Assembly (NCBI GenBank): GCA_963971225.1
Contig: OZ020269.1
Span: forward strand, 30,855,783-30,919,782
DNA length: 64,000 bases
From: Melieria omissa
Lineage: Eukaryota > Arthropoda > Insecta > Diptera > Ulidiidae
Reading direction: 5' to 3'
Below are positions 43,727 through 55,969 of this stretch, one piece after another. Position numbers and translations under genes: made by a program. Positions within the stretch are counted from its first letter, which is position 1; the number at the start of each line of letters is the position of its first letter. Below the pieces are notes generated by a model, which searched no databases, was not told the DNA's origin, and saw only the letters and a program-made list of their open reading frames with translations.

Positions 43727-46587
43727 CTACATCTAACTTTCTAACGCCGATTCTATACAGTTAGATTTTTTTAATTTATTTTAGTATCAGCTTTTCTTTC
43801 CAGTACACTTTTCTATCTGACAAAGTCATCACTGCTTTAGCAACCACCTGGAGCTTCTTTCCATGGATATATGGTATTAAAGACCAATGTTTCACAACTT
43901 TTTAAATAACATATGGTTAACTTTCACATCTTAAAACTTTTCCGACAAAATGCACTCGTGATAAAGCAATATTACATAATAAATTTACATTAAATTGACC
44001 CAAATTCTTTGTCGTTGGCTCATCGCATGCAATCCATTAAAGCCCAACACTTACCTGCGCTTCCTATTCACAGCCTAAACAATAAAATCTAAATTTGGAA
44101 TAACAATAGCAACCATAGAGGGCGATATATCACGTGATGTGCTGAGAAAGAAAAACCAAGTCAGGTTACTTACCTGCAAAGAAAAGTGAAAAAACGAATT
44201 GATAACAGTTAGAAATGTTTGAAAAAGGTTAAACTAGAAAGGTGCAGCATAAAAATAGATTTTTAAATTTATAGCTTGACTCAGAAAGCTGTCACGTGCG
44301 GTCATGATGTGCAGCAACAAGTCTTCAAGATAAAAGTTACAAAAATAGATTTGAACATAAAAGGAAAAAATGTAAAACGGCTGAATTAACGCTTTGCGGC
44401 CTACACAAAAATGCCTGGAATGCATTAATTCCGTTTCTGCAGCGGTAACCGACACAAAGCCTAATTCGATTTGGTTTGAAATAGTTGAGAAAACTGGCAG
44501 CAATGCGGTTGCCAGGCGGCAGCGGTGCGATGGAGAGAAATTCCAGACAGTTAGCCAGACAACGCTGACACGCATTGAGTGCCGAGCTGACCAGCACGTG
44601 AATTAATAATGCTAATGGGGCGCCATCTGCCGCTTACACATACACACTGCATGTCTGTATGTATGTAGGCCGGCCCAGACAGACTATGACCAAATTAACA
44701 TTTTATCATTTCGGCATTGATGACAGCGTTGTGGCAACACATGTGCAACCAAATGGAATTTCAAACTAATGTGAGCAGACAACAACAAATTAAAAAAAAG
44801 CAACACTCTAGCGCCATTTTGGCATAATCTCCGCAACCATAAATAGCTCAGCTATGGCCGCAGCAATTTGTCACAGCAACATGCGAGATGACGACACAAA
44901 AAACGGAACTGAATTAATTTCACCCAAACAAAGTGTAACACATTTTCATGCCAGACAGACCCAAGGGGGAGAGACACAGCGAGAGAGAGCGAGAAGAGAA
45001 ATGCACCCATAGCGGACTTGACGCATGCATTAACGCCATTTTGAAGCTGAATGCAAGAACAACAACTGTGTAGAAAATAGCTTTCCGTGCTCGGGCGCAA
45101 AGTGCATGTTGTTTTAATTATTGTCACAAAATCACGCATTAATTACACACGATTATAGCTAAGTGACAACAACAACAACAACAACAACTGCACTATACAC
45201 TGCAACAGTAAACAACAATGTGACGGCACAGCCAAATAAGCGCAGACAACAAACAAGCGATTTCTGACTGGCGCGCGCGCGCACAGTCGACAGCTGAAAT
45301 GTTAATTAGTCGCTGCAACATGTCGATCAGCTTGTCAGCGCCGGCGCAGTGCTCCATTTTCTGTCTTCATCTGGTGCGGCAAACTAATTAGAAAGTATTT
45401 CCTTATGGCGTTTTGCTTTTAAAAAGTGTTTTTTAGACGATTGTTGTGTGATTGCTTCAAAAAGTAAGCAAAGTTAAACGGAAAATTTGGCAATTCTTGA
45501 TCAAACGTAAATATATATTCTTCTTAAATCTGAAACAGATTTTGCCATACACCAAAAATCACCGAGAAGACACTTGTCTCCACAAAGCGGAGTGCAAACA
45601 TTTACCGAGTTAAGCCGAATTCCAAAAACTTCTACGCAAATAAACAGTTGCAGATACATTTTCCACATGGAGTGCTAAATGAATCGCGGCGGCGCGCCGT
45701 CCTTTCAACCCGCAGTGTTTGAACAACTTTTCTGATGTTCATTATTTTGAAAAGTGCCGCAGCCATTGTTACTGTTTAACAGTCGACACTAGTCATATAA
45801 CAATAACAGGTAACAACAACAAATTGCAAAGCAACGACAATCGAAAATTGCGACAACGACAATAACAAGCGGCCATAGTTCACTGACACTGCGTACAAAT
45901 TCAATACCAAATTCAATTGACATTTCTAGTCATACACATAGGTACATACGGACATATGTAAATATTGTAGCAAGCTGAAAACTAAGCGAAAAATGCAAAC
46001 AAAAACTAAAAATAAATAATAACAATAAATAACAAATCTTTTGGCAGGTCGTCGCAGGCCAACAATTTGCGCATTTCTTCACACGTACCGAAAAACACAA
46101 AAACCGATTAACGCATAAATTGGTAAATCAAAAGTTCAATACACAAACTTGAAGTGTTTTTAAGTAGAGTTATTGCAGATAACATGAGGCACTTTGCATG
46201 CAATGTTGGCGGTGTTTACAATGTATTTTGGTAACCATTTTCGTATTGCCGGATTTACTTTTCTATGGCAACTCTGCTCGAAAGTGGGCAGACCATGCCC
46301 ATGCGGTTATCAGCTCTTAGTTTAAACATCAGCAGTAACTGTGCTGAATTTTATACCGATATCCTTACTGGTTCAAAAGATATTAAGCGAACCAGTTGAA
46401 TGCAGCATCTTGAATTTTGACCCGAATGTGCCGGAACTAGTTTACTTTTGAATTTCAATATACGGTTTTTTGAACGATTTCATATGAAGCAAAATTTGAA
46501 AAATCAAATTTTTTTAGTGCATGTTTAATGTGACTATATAGTCACGCTAGGCGGTATCGAGTTAAGAAACTAAATGTATGTAATATA
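43727..46587. other. Non-coding, with a conserved-looking GAGA/GCCAT-rich part
   Basis: No exon is recognised. The part 44600-45400 is less AT-rich and has GAGAG runs, repeated CGCCATTTTG words, (CAA)n at 45172-45188 and a GCGCGCGCGCGC run near 45271. It looks more like a regulatory region than a gene. Confidence 0.4.
44811..45040. promoter_or_regulatory. Candidate Polycomb/Trithorax-type element (motif cluster)
   Basis: Two CGCCATTTTG words (44812 and 45034) fit the Pho/YY1 core GCCAT with its preferred flank, and a GAGA-factor run (AGCGAGAGAGAGCGAGAAG) lies between them at about 44978-44996. A further GCGCCAT occurs at about 44620. This combination is known from dipteran response elements, but such motifs are common and this is only a suggestion. 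Confidence 0.2.
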
Positions 46588-47190
46588 GGGTGTTTTTTTA
46601 GAGGTTTGTTTTTCGAATAGAGATAAAACTGGCATTTTGTGGTCAAATCTGGCAACTCTAATGTCATTTACGTTCAGTTTGGTTTGCCATTTCATCATGA
46701 ACAGGTTGACAAAAGAACAACGCTTGCAAATCGTGCAAATTTATTTCGAAAATAATGGTTCAGTTCGCGAAGTTTACCGCAAGCTCCGTCCATTTTATGG
46801 TCGACATAATCGTCCATCAGAGCAATTAATTCGGTTAACCATGGGTCGTTTTCGCACTACGTTTACTCTATGTGATAATACGCATCCGCAGAGACGTCGA
46901 ACAGTGCGCACCGAAGAAACAATTGCCGCTGTAGAGCAAAATGTTGAAGAGGACCCGAATGAATCGATTCGCCACCGTGCACAGCAATTGGAGCTTTGTC
47001 CATCAACTAAAAATTGGACCTGTAGAATTGGCTTTATTCGAGCCAGCCGCGGCGGCCACATGCTCGAAATCATATTTAAACATTAATGGCATAAAATTAT
47101 CCTTCCAATAAAGCCAAATTGATGGACATTAAAACGATTTTCTTGTGTTTTATTTCAATCCGAAGTTCTATACCTCTAAAAAAAACACTG
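46588..47190 (+). mobile_element. Internally deleted Tc1/mariner-superfamily element, about 600 bp
   Basis: The ends GTGTTTTTTTAGAGGT (left) and its complement (right, one A/T longer) form short inverted repeats. The left end follows TA; the right flank lacks a clear TA. Between them is one open frame that starts like a transposase and ends like one but lacks the catalytic middle. A polyadenylation-type AATAAA (near 47108) follows the stop. It is a non-autonomous deletion derivative. Confidence 0.7.
46697..47086 (+). pseudogene. Deleted transposase ORF keeping an N-terminal HTH domain
   Basis: Starting at MNRLTKEQRLQIVQIYFENN, about 105 residues match, from memory, a DUF4817-like helix-turn-helix transposase N-terminus (with HPQRRRTVRTEE and EEDPNESIRHRAQQL). 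After the CPST residues the frame jumps to a short tail ending GGHMLEIIFKH, which looks like the natural C-terminus. The DDE/D catalytic region is deleted but the frame stays open for 130 codons. An upstream in-frame ATG at 46637 exists; I chose 46697 because the family's proteins begin there. Confidence 0.65.
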
Positions 47191-47194
47191 ATTC

Positions 47195-47990
47195 ATGGAT
47201 ACTAAAACTCCAGTAGTTATAGATTTTTCTTTAGGCTTGCAAACCATAAAAATCTGTGAAGTGATTCGGTTCAGCGGTTCATGGTTATTTGAAACCACGG
47301 GTTCGACTCATAACCGATTCGAACTCACTGTTCGAACAATGGTTCGGTTCGAAAAAATATATGAATTAGTAATATAAAAATACATAAACTGATACACTTT
47401 TCAAAACCGCTTGGGTTCAAATCTGGCTTTTAATACTTTTTTTACAATTTGGATAGAAAGTAAAAAAAAATAAAAATAAAAATAAATCTTTTCTATGAAC
47501 AAATTATTGTTCCCGGTTAATACACCAACATTAAAAACTTAAAATTTTTTTTTAAACAAAAGTTAACTATGTACATATTTATTATGAAGTAGTTGTGTTG
47601 AAAGTTATTATTAAAAAACTCAAAGCTTTACAAACAAACTTTTAGCAATTTAAACCCATAAATTGTTGAGTGCATTTTTTTTATTTTATTAAATTGATTA
47701 TTAAAAATTTGTTCATCTTGATATTCCGAACTGGTTTGAACGAAACCAGTTGCGAAAACGGTAACACGGAAATCAGTCGGCACAAACATTTGAATAATTC
47801 ATTGATTGGGTTTTTGGTTCGGTTTAAGAGGTCAAAAACTCGATGATTCGATTCAAAACCGCTTTGGTTCGGAACTGACTTTTTACGATTTTTTACGATT
47901 TGGATACAAAATATTGAAAAATAAATGTTTTTAATGAAAAAATTATTGTTTTAGGTTATTAAATAAATAAACCTTATAAAAAAACCTTGT
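47195..47990. repeat. Diverged tandem duplication rich in GGTTCGGTTCGAA words
   Basis: A block containing AAAACCGCTTGGGTTC, then TTTACAATTTGGATA and AAATTATTGTT (about 47403) recurs about 450 bp later (about 47853) with many changes. Both halves carry GGTTCGGTT/GAACCGAAC words in both orientations, reminiscent of transposon subterminal repeats, but no clear termini or target duplication was found. Confidence 0.45.
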
Positions 47991-48028
47991 TACTAAATAA
48001 ATAAACCTTTTCATTTTTCACTGATAAC

Positions 48029-48585
48029 TAGTGTCTGACCGAAGGTGGACTTTTGGCTGAAGCAGAATATTCGGCACAAATAAAATCCTAGGCTGAAAGC
48101 CGAAGCCGAATACTAAGAGAACTCTTTTAAAAAAACTGATCATTTTAAGCAGTTCTTTCTTAGTTCATTTCTTTGTTCCACTTGGGAAATAATAAGAAAA
48201 AATATATATATATAATATATATAATATATTTATATATATACATATATAATATACAACCTACAATACATATTATGTATATATATTAGTATATATAATTTAG
48301 TAAAAAACGAGAACAGTCTTAGAATTCCGTTTCTGAAAAAAAATGTAAGAATTCAATTCACATACATAGCTGAATAGAAATGATTTTTATTTATCGCAAT
48401 CTTGATTCCGAAATATCAATAAAACCCGATATTTGATAAAATGCTTCGGAACAGAGGGCGAAAACAATGCATTACAGGGCGAAAACCTTCGGCTTAAGTA
48501 TTCGGCTATTTGGGCCGAAGCCAAAGAGGAAGTCGAATATTTAAAATTGGCCGACTACCGAAGATGAATATTCGGTCGGACACTT
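48029..48585. mobile_element. hAT-like MITE, 557 bp, with 8-bp target duplication
   Basis: Terminal inverted repeats TAGTGTCTGACCGAA and AAGTGTCCGACCGAA are bracketed by CTGATAAC (48021-48028) and CCGATAAC (48586-48593), an 8-bp duplication with one difference. Many subterminal ATTCGGC/GCCGAA words in both orientations fit hAT ends. The centre is TATATA-rich. It has no transposase. Confidence 0.75.
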
Positions 48586-48599
48586 CCGATAACCAATAA

Positions 48600-51402
48600 A
48601 GTCACTGAAAAAAGTCTTGAAAAAACATACTTTCAGGGGTAATTGGGTTAAAACATTGTTTTAAGTGTGACATTTTTCAAAAACTCAATGCATCCGAGTA
48701 TTGAAAGAAAGACGTCAAAAAAATGGGAAACCCATAGGTCCAGCAATGACGGAAGAAACATACTTTCCGGCTTTAATGGGTTAAAAATAGGTTAATGGAA
48801 AAATTGTTCTTTTAATGCAAACAAAATGAAATGAAAAACTTTCAGGTCCATCAAGAAACGTAATAAGAAAAAGTCTTCATCGTAAATCGGAACGAATGAA
48901 TTAATGACCCCTTGAGACAAACATTAAAACCAGATCTATTGGAAACCTTCAGATTCTGTTTAGAAATCCAGTCGTCATTTAGTGATGTGTTGCTAGTTTA
49001 TTTCTTTCTCTCACTCTCTCCAAAACACATACATAGTAATTATTAGCGAAAATTAATTGTCACCCTCGAAAACTTCTGCCAATCAACCGCAAACTGCACA
49101 GTAAACTCCCACAAAGCGTTTTTACTATGCAAAACACGAAATCGTTTCGTTGACATTGAGTTTTTGCATATAACAAAAAAATTTGTTGTGAAAACTTTTG
49201 CTGTGACAAACTGAATTCGAACTAATATGAACGACGTCTTCCGCACCGGAAGATCGGCTGCCCGTTCGAATATTCGCGCAATTGAATCGAGCAAACACTA
49301 CGCAGCAGTTTTACATTTTAATTTAACAACAAAGTTGTTTATATTTAGAAAAAAAATGCGGGCGGTAGCAGTAGTTATTTTCATAGATATAATTTTACTT
49401 GTTTTTTTATTGGCACTATTAAATTTTTTGCAACAAGCTCGACTTGGCATATTAATTCGATTTCAGACGACGAGTGTTTAGCAAATCGTGTGATAAAGCA
49501 AATCGTGTGTATGAAAGTAAAACAAAAACGCTTTGATTCATTGTTCATTGCAGGACGAAAACCATTTTAATTACTTCACTTTGATGTGAGAAACGTTGCA
49601 ATTAGTTTCAACAGAAGAACAAAGTATATTTTCTTTGTTTCTTATTTGCAAATTAGATGCGGGTTCAGTCCAGATTTGTTTGGTTTGTCACTCTGGCATT
49701 TTACGCACATTTCCGTTCAGCGCGCACGAGGTTGTGACTGCGTCCGCGGCTGCCGATTGGTAGTCTTTTCGATTTACGATGGCAACAATTTCAAAAGATT
49801 TATGAGCAAATGCAACTTGTTTACCGTTTTAGAGAATTTCTCCAAGTTTTGTATTCAAGTGAAAACGTTGGAGAGTATCTGAGGTTATCAGATGCTATCC
49901 GAAAGCAGAGAAGATATCTTTGCTTTTTTATTGAAAAATGCATTGTGCTTCTTTTCGTCTCTTACTTCAATCTACACTTCTATCCTCCAGGCCAACTTTC
50001 CATCTGGTCTGATCTCATCTACGAGAGTTTTCACAAAATTTTTTCGTATTTTTCAAGCTGACTAATGCAGCGCATTTCAATTTGATTTATTGGGTTTTTT
50101 TCACTCATTTAAAGCACTGATAAATGGGCGCTGAACCAGACGTTTCGAAACGTTTCCACGAAAATCAGCGTTAACAACACGGAAATCGAAAGTGCGACTG
50201 TTAAAAAAATTTGCATATTTCCGCCGATCGACTTAAGCAAACCAAAATGTTTGACTAGCAATTAACAGCCATTTGTGCTCTTTTCAGCTTTTACACAAAT
50301 TTATTGTAGTTACGTGCAAAGGAAAAACCACAAAAAATGCCATATTAATTATGAATCTTATTTCGTGCCATTTCGTCCAACTATCGAGCAGTGCTGGCCA
50401 ATTCGAGCGAATTCGTGACATTGCCAAAAATTTCAAAGAATTCCTACGGTACGAACTTGTTTGCTTGGATTCCCCTGCTCGGTCATGGTGCATGGAAACC
50501 TGCCAGCGCCACGGTCACCAGTTCGGTGTGATTGCTCTGAATGCATTTCGCAGAATTTCGACGATACCCAAAACACGCTCTTTGTCTTTCTTCAAGCCAT
50601 TTCAACTGGATTTATTGGCGACATTGCACACGCGTACAATGGGCTTGACGTCAGCGACAGCGGGGAGTTAACCCAATTAATGGGAAACCATTTAAAAATT
50701 ATGCATTGTTGTTGCAGTTCAGCTAACGTTGTGTTTATTTTTAATACAACATTTTACATAAAGTTTGCTGCGGTTAGTAGCGTCACAAAGACGTGGAAAG
50801 TCGCAAAAGAAATTGTTGGCCAATTGTAAAAAGTGAGCGATCAGATATCGTTCCTTCGCTGCAAGAACGTCATAACTCAAAAAATCGATATGTAGTAGTG
50901 ATAGTTTTTTCCCAATAGGGATGTCTCAGCAACTGTCAAAGAATGACGTTTAAATTTTAAAATATTGAGTACAGTTTATCGCATCATCATGCATAACTTT
51001 ACGCTTGTCGAAGTTGTGAATATTATTAAAAGATAATATAGAAATTCTGGCTAAGTTGACGCAATGCTCAAAGTTGTGACAGAGGAATTTGAGGAATGGA
51101 TCATCCAGACCCGAGTTTAGAAATTTTCCGACCCAAGGCAGTTGCGAAAACCAACCAAAATATCAATGATGGAATAAGTTTTGTACGAAACATTTTCAAC
51201 CAGTCATTTTTGTACGGCAGCAGAAGTAGGAGAAAACAAGATAATTTTCGATATAGAAACTTGTCGAATATTCGGTATTAGGCCAATCGCGACTTCTATT
51301 AATCGATTTTTGGTCGATTATAGGCATTTTCCACTTATAATGTTGGTACATGTTCCAATGAAATCGGTGGGAGATTCAATTCCTACGAATAAACCAAGTT
51401 TT
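48600..51402. other. Non-coding AT-rich sequence
   Basis: No gene is recognised. Short frames such as 49227-49481 include a hydrophobic run (AVVIFIDIILLVFLLALLNF) but lack a recognised family or splice context. Near 48652-48670 and 48772-48790 a GGGTTAAAA-type phrase recurs within a diverged direct repeat. Confidence 0.4.
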
Positions 51403-52140
51403 CAAAGTTTTCGCCAAAATCGCCGCCCTTTAATTTTTCCCATCCTAGGCACGTGCCTACTCTGCTTGGAATCATCTCACGGCGAGCGTTTATCAAACGC
51501 AGTCATCTTTTTTATCACCCCTCTATTATTTTCTCTGTAGCTGCATCAAGTTTTTAGTCCAATCTTTGGACGCTTTCAAGGCCAACATTCGAGACGCCAT
51601 TGCCAGAATATCGCCGCTCATATTGGCCATGAAAAATTAGACCGATCGCTTGAAGCACTATCAGTGAGGCCAAAGTGGCAATTAAAATAAATAGCTTTTA
51701 TTTTCTCTGGGGCTCAATCAAGTTCTTAGTCCAGTCTTTGGATGAGTTCAAGGCCAACATTCGAGATGCAACAAAGTTTTCGCCAAAATCGCCGCCCTTT
51801 AATTTTTCCCATCCTAGGCACGTGCCTACTCTGCTTGGAATCATCTCACGGCGAGCGTTTATCAAACGCAGTCATCTTTTTTATCACCCCTCTATTATTT
51901 TCTCTGTAGCTGCATCAAGTTTTTAGTCCAATCTTTGGACGCTTTCAAGGCCAACATTCGAGACGCCATTGCCAGAATATCGCCGCTCATATTGGCCATG
52001 AAAAATTAGACCGATCGCTTGAAGCACTATCAGTGAGGCCAAAGTGGCAATTAAAATAAATAGCTTTTATTTTCTCTGGGGCTCAATCAAGTTCTTAGTC
52101 CAGTCTTTGGATGAGTTCAAGGCCAACATTCGAGATGCCA
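51403..52140. repeat. Two identical 369-bp tandem units
   Basis: Unit one (51403-51771) and unit two (51772-52140) show no difference by eye except at the very junction. Each unit itself holds two older subcopies of a GTCCAATCTTTGGACGCTTT-type block ending CAAGGCCAACATTCGAGA. After the second unit another diverged subcopy continues (to about 52195). No coding function is recognised. It is either a very recent duplication or an assembly duplication. Confidence 0.9.
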
Positions 52141-53839
52141 TGAAAAATTAGACCAATCGCTTGAAGCACTGTCAGTGAAGACAAAACAGCCATTGGAATG
52201 ATGAGCTCTTCCATACATAAAGGAATGAATGTAGCTTGACTTGTGATATTTCACACATCACTTATGTATCTGCTAAACCTCTATTTGGGTTGATATTAGA
52301 TACAAAATTTACAGTAATGCAGAGTGTAAATTGATAAATAAAATCATACAATTGCCCCACTAAACTGACATGTTGAAAGAATGCCCTACGATAATCGTTA
52401 CTTTCCTGGATTCGAAATGTAAGTGTTTGAATTTGGAACTCGTCATGTAACATAATGTCGAACGAAAACCATACAAGCTTCGAAAGACAGCTGTTCACGT
52501 TGATTGCAACCCTATAGATGTCTGTTGTGATCACATAAGTAGGGACGTGTAGGTGTTGTCATGGTGAAGTTCAGGCACCAATCACACATAGAGTACACGA
52601 GAACAGTTTCGCTTTTCTTCTTCGCCGTAACTGTGGTAAAGGGATAGGGCGAAAAATGCATACATGATTGAAGCTATAAATAAAGTTTTTCGCAAAGTAT
52701 ATACTAGATGGCGAATTTCTTGAACAAGTAACTCTATAGGCCGGCACGTATACGCAGCGTCTTCTTCGCCAAACTGCTCGAGTGCACATCGACGCGTGGC
52801 GCTTATTAGGAAAACATTGTCGGAGCTGTGCTGGCAATAAAAACGAATTGGAAAGTAATGCAAGTAATGCAACTTTTAAAAGTGTTTAAACTTGTATACA
52901 GAAATAGGATACAGCCATACACTTGCGATACGTTCAATTTATAGTTGGACATGTGCGCAATTTTCTTAATTTATATTGGCTTCTTTTCATATTCCTGACA
53001 GGGTTTATTCGGTTTGCTTTTCGCTTGTTTTTTATATCTTGCAGAATAAACAATTCGAAATTTTGAGTGTCGCCTGGCTGTCGACGCGAAAAACAAGCAT
53101 TGGTTTATTTACGGTCATTGAAAGTGGGTTATGCATGTATAGGGTTGCCACATGTTTCAAGGGAAATCAGTAGCTTAATGTTTTTTAGTACTTTTTACGA
53201 ATTGTAATTTGTGTTTTGACACAAAACAAATAGGAAAAAAGATGTAAGAAGTGGGATCCCTAGTTATCTGTTGACGTTTAGAGAAGAAAGCTTTGTAAGG
53301 TTGAAAGAAACGGAAAAGTTTGTACTTTAACACTAGAAAAACCATTGCGATAATTTTGGCGGTTTCTCATTTTTAAATATATTTATTTTTTTAGTATAAG
53401 TATCTATCAACTTTTGGTTTGGTGACTAATTTTTTATTGTGGAGAATTTTATTTAATTTTTTTTTAAATTTATTTTGTGAAAAATTAGCCAAATCCGATG
53501 TGTATTTTTCGAGATATTAGCGGATATTATATTTAGTTTTTGTAGGTATGGAAAACTTGCGGTCTTTCTAGTTTTAAGTCTTTTGGACTTCTGGCTAGGA
53601 ACGGACGTAGACACATGAAGTGTAAAACACTGTGTGGTGTTTTTTTTTTTAGGACAACAACGAAGATAGCAATTGGTGCATGGTCTCATCTTTCAACATG
53701 TCCAGCACAATTTGGGTATTTTGAAAAATTATTTGCAAATAATGACAATATTGCTTTCAATTTAAGACCGCAAAGACCTATAAGACAGTGTCCAGTAATC
53801 ACAGCAATTACTGTGCTGATGGAGATCCTACGATGAGTA
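52141..53839. other. Non-coding AT-rich sequence
   Basis: No gene is recognised. Short frames around 52570-52870 on the minus strand have no family signature. Confidence 0.4.
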
Positions 53840-55135
53840 AAGCACTGTTCACTCAAAATTGGTACGCACAAATGAGGTTATATCTCTTGAAAAAATAATC
53901 ACACGATAATATTCTATAGCTCAAACAAAAGGGTATTTATTCAGCTATTCAAATAAGGAAACAACAATTTCATGTTTAATTTGAATGTATGAATTTTCGG
54001 GCATTTCTCTTGATGCTGTTCATTACTCGTTGAACATCCGATCTAGTGATCTGGGCAGCAAACTTGTTCCACTTAACAATCATTGATCCTGCGTTTTTGA
54101 TAGCACCACCATTTCTGCGCATTTTGTTTTTAACAATAACCCAATATTTTTTGATTGGGCGTAAATTTGGGCAACTTGGTGGATTGCTATCTTTCGACAC
54201 TACATCGACACTATAGGCTTGATACCACTTCATTGTTGCGTGTGAATAATGAATGCTCGCCAAATCTGGCCAAAACTTTACTGAAGAACGGTGATGATCA
54301 ATAAAAGGCAGTAAAAGGTTCTACAAGCATTCCTTCCTGTATACTTCGGACGTCATAGCGCTCAAAGCCACATATTCCCTACTCTTCAGACCACAGCTGC
54401 AAATAGTTTGCCAAATCATCACTTTTTTGACAAATTTATAAATTTTTTTGTATTTATATTTTGAAGGAACATCGCCCCGTTTCTTTGAAGCATAAAACTT
54501 TTGTCCTGGAGTTGTTTAAAGTCAAGTTTAACATAGGTTTCATCATCCATTATAACGCACCCATTAAATTTGGTCAAAATGTTGTTATAAAGTTAACGAA
54601 TGCGTATTTTTGCTATTACATTCTGTTTATCTGACCGATTTGGGAATTTAATAGCTCGATACGATTTCAGTCCTCCTTTAACGCGTATTCGCCTAGCTGT
54701 TATAAGCTAGATCCAAATTTTTTAGCGCGATCATTGTCAGATAAGCCGGGATTCTTCTTAATTGAAGCTAGAACACTTCTTTTTAGTTTTGAGTCATTTT
54801 TTGTATTTTTTTTAATTGTTTTCTATTCCTTTCAAGGCTCAAGGTAACTTGAATCGTTTTATTACTTCGCAAACAGTAGTTTTGGACAAATTTAATATTT
54901 TAGCAATTTTTGATCCTGACCATGTCGGATTTTCTACAAAATTGTTCACAATTAATTTTCAAGCAGCAAACTCTATCGCGAATAAAACTCACTAATAAAA
55001 AGCTAGTTCTACAAAATTTTAACCTGATAACGGTACATTCATTGCCTACTGATAGGAACTTATTTTTTTTAATACATTCCAAAAATGACTGTACGAATTG
55101 CTGGAGTGCGTACCAATTTTGAGTGAACAGTGCCT
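53840..55135 (-). mobile_element. Tc1/mariner-superfamily transposon, about 1.3 kb, perfect inverted repeats, inactive
   Basis: Inverted repeats of 28 bp (beginning GCACTGTTCACTCAAAATTG, 53842-53869; complement at 55106-55133) are identical, extend two bases further with one mismatch, and are flanked by TA (53838-53839, 55136-55137). The length of about 1.3 kb is that of a full element. The minus-strand transposase is broken by several frame changes and stops. Termini look intact, so it could in principle still be moved by a transposase supplied elsewhere. Confidence 0.85.
53976..54945 (-). pseudogene. Broken IS630-Tc1-mariner transposase (DD37E-like spacing)
   Basis: In order on the minus strand I see an HTH piece (NPTWSGSKIAKILNLSKTTV), a first-Asp block (MDDETYVKLDF), and a second-Asp block (FWPDLASIHYSHATMKWYQA) that continues in one open frame to SCPNLRPIKKYW and the C-terminus. 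The spacing from WPD to the expected Glu is 37 residues, but that Glu position is Lys here (PIKKYW where relatives have PIEKYW). Stops and frame changes interrupt the N-terminal half. It is inactive on both counts. Subfamily naming is tentative. Confidence 0.75.
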
Positions 55136-55137
55136 TA

Positions 55138-55550
55138 GTTGTCTAAATCGCTCTCTGTTTAGTGTTGACTGGGCTTGCCTGGTGATCTTGCAGGTGTCTT
55201 CTTGTCATCTTCTTTCGTTATAAACCGGTTAGTCTTCAACAGAAATTTCTATAATTTGTAAATCAACTGTCATAAAGTCCAAAAAGGGAGACCGTGTATC
55301 TGGTGATAGGACCAAATTGAGGACACTCTATCATCTATTGGTGTGGCTGTCCAAATCGTTCTCTTATAACTGTTGACTTGGCTTGTCTGGATATCTTGCA
55401 GATGTATTCGTGTAAACTTCTTTCGTTAAAAATATTGGATGTTGATTGTAGAGAAGCGAAAAACAAAGGTCCAAAGAGGGAGACCGTGTCTCCGGTGAAA
55501 AGACAAAGTTGAGGACGCTCTATCATCTCTTGGTGTGGCTGCAGTTTTCA
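55138..55550. repeat. Diverged tandem duplication, unit about 210 bp
   Basis: CTAAATCGCTCTCTG...GTTGACTGGGCTTGCCTGG...CTTGCAGGTGT...CTTCTTTCGTTA recurs about 210 bp later, as does GGGAGACCGTGTATCTGGTG...CTATCATCTATTGGTGTGGC. Its identity is unknown. The Tc1/mariner element abuts the first unit. Confidence 0.55.
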
Positions 55551-55729
55551 ACAGAAATTTTTATAATTTCGAATTCCCAATTTCAATTTTAAGGAGAAGG
55601 CAGCCACTCCAACCAAACCTAAGATTCAAAGTGGTCCATTGGTCCAAAGTAGGTAAGGTCCACACGTCGAGGAAGGAGCGCTTGGTAAATGAGGGCCTGC
55701 TCTTCAAATTCATTTTATGTTTGAACATA

Positions 55730-55967
55730 CAGTCGTGTCTGGGTATAGTGAACACCCGATATAGTAAACACCTCGATATAGTGAACACCCAAACTTGGAT
55801 ATGGAGCCTCTAAATATTGGAAAACATTTTAACCAAAAAACAAAAAAGGGTTTTTTGAGCAAATAAAACGAGTTTTTGAACAAAAATTTTAACCTTGATA
55901 TAGTGAACAACCTCGATACTGTGAACAGGCCTTGCAATAATTAGTTCACTATATCCAGACAGGACTG
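55730..55967. mobile_element. Pogo-like MITE, 238 bp
   Basis: The inverted ends CAGTCGTGTCTGGGTATAGT and CAGTCCTGTCTGGATATAGT are flanked by TA (55728-55729, 55968-55969). TATAGTGAAC words are repeated four or five times inside. There is no coding capacity. Confidence 0.8.
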
Positions 55968-55969
55968 TA

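Noticed and set aside
49227..49481. Open frame with a hydrophobic stretch, possible membrane peptide
   Set aside because: The hydrophobic run is a by-product of T-rich sequence; no promoter, splice or homology support.
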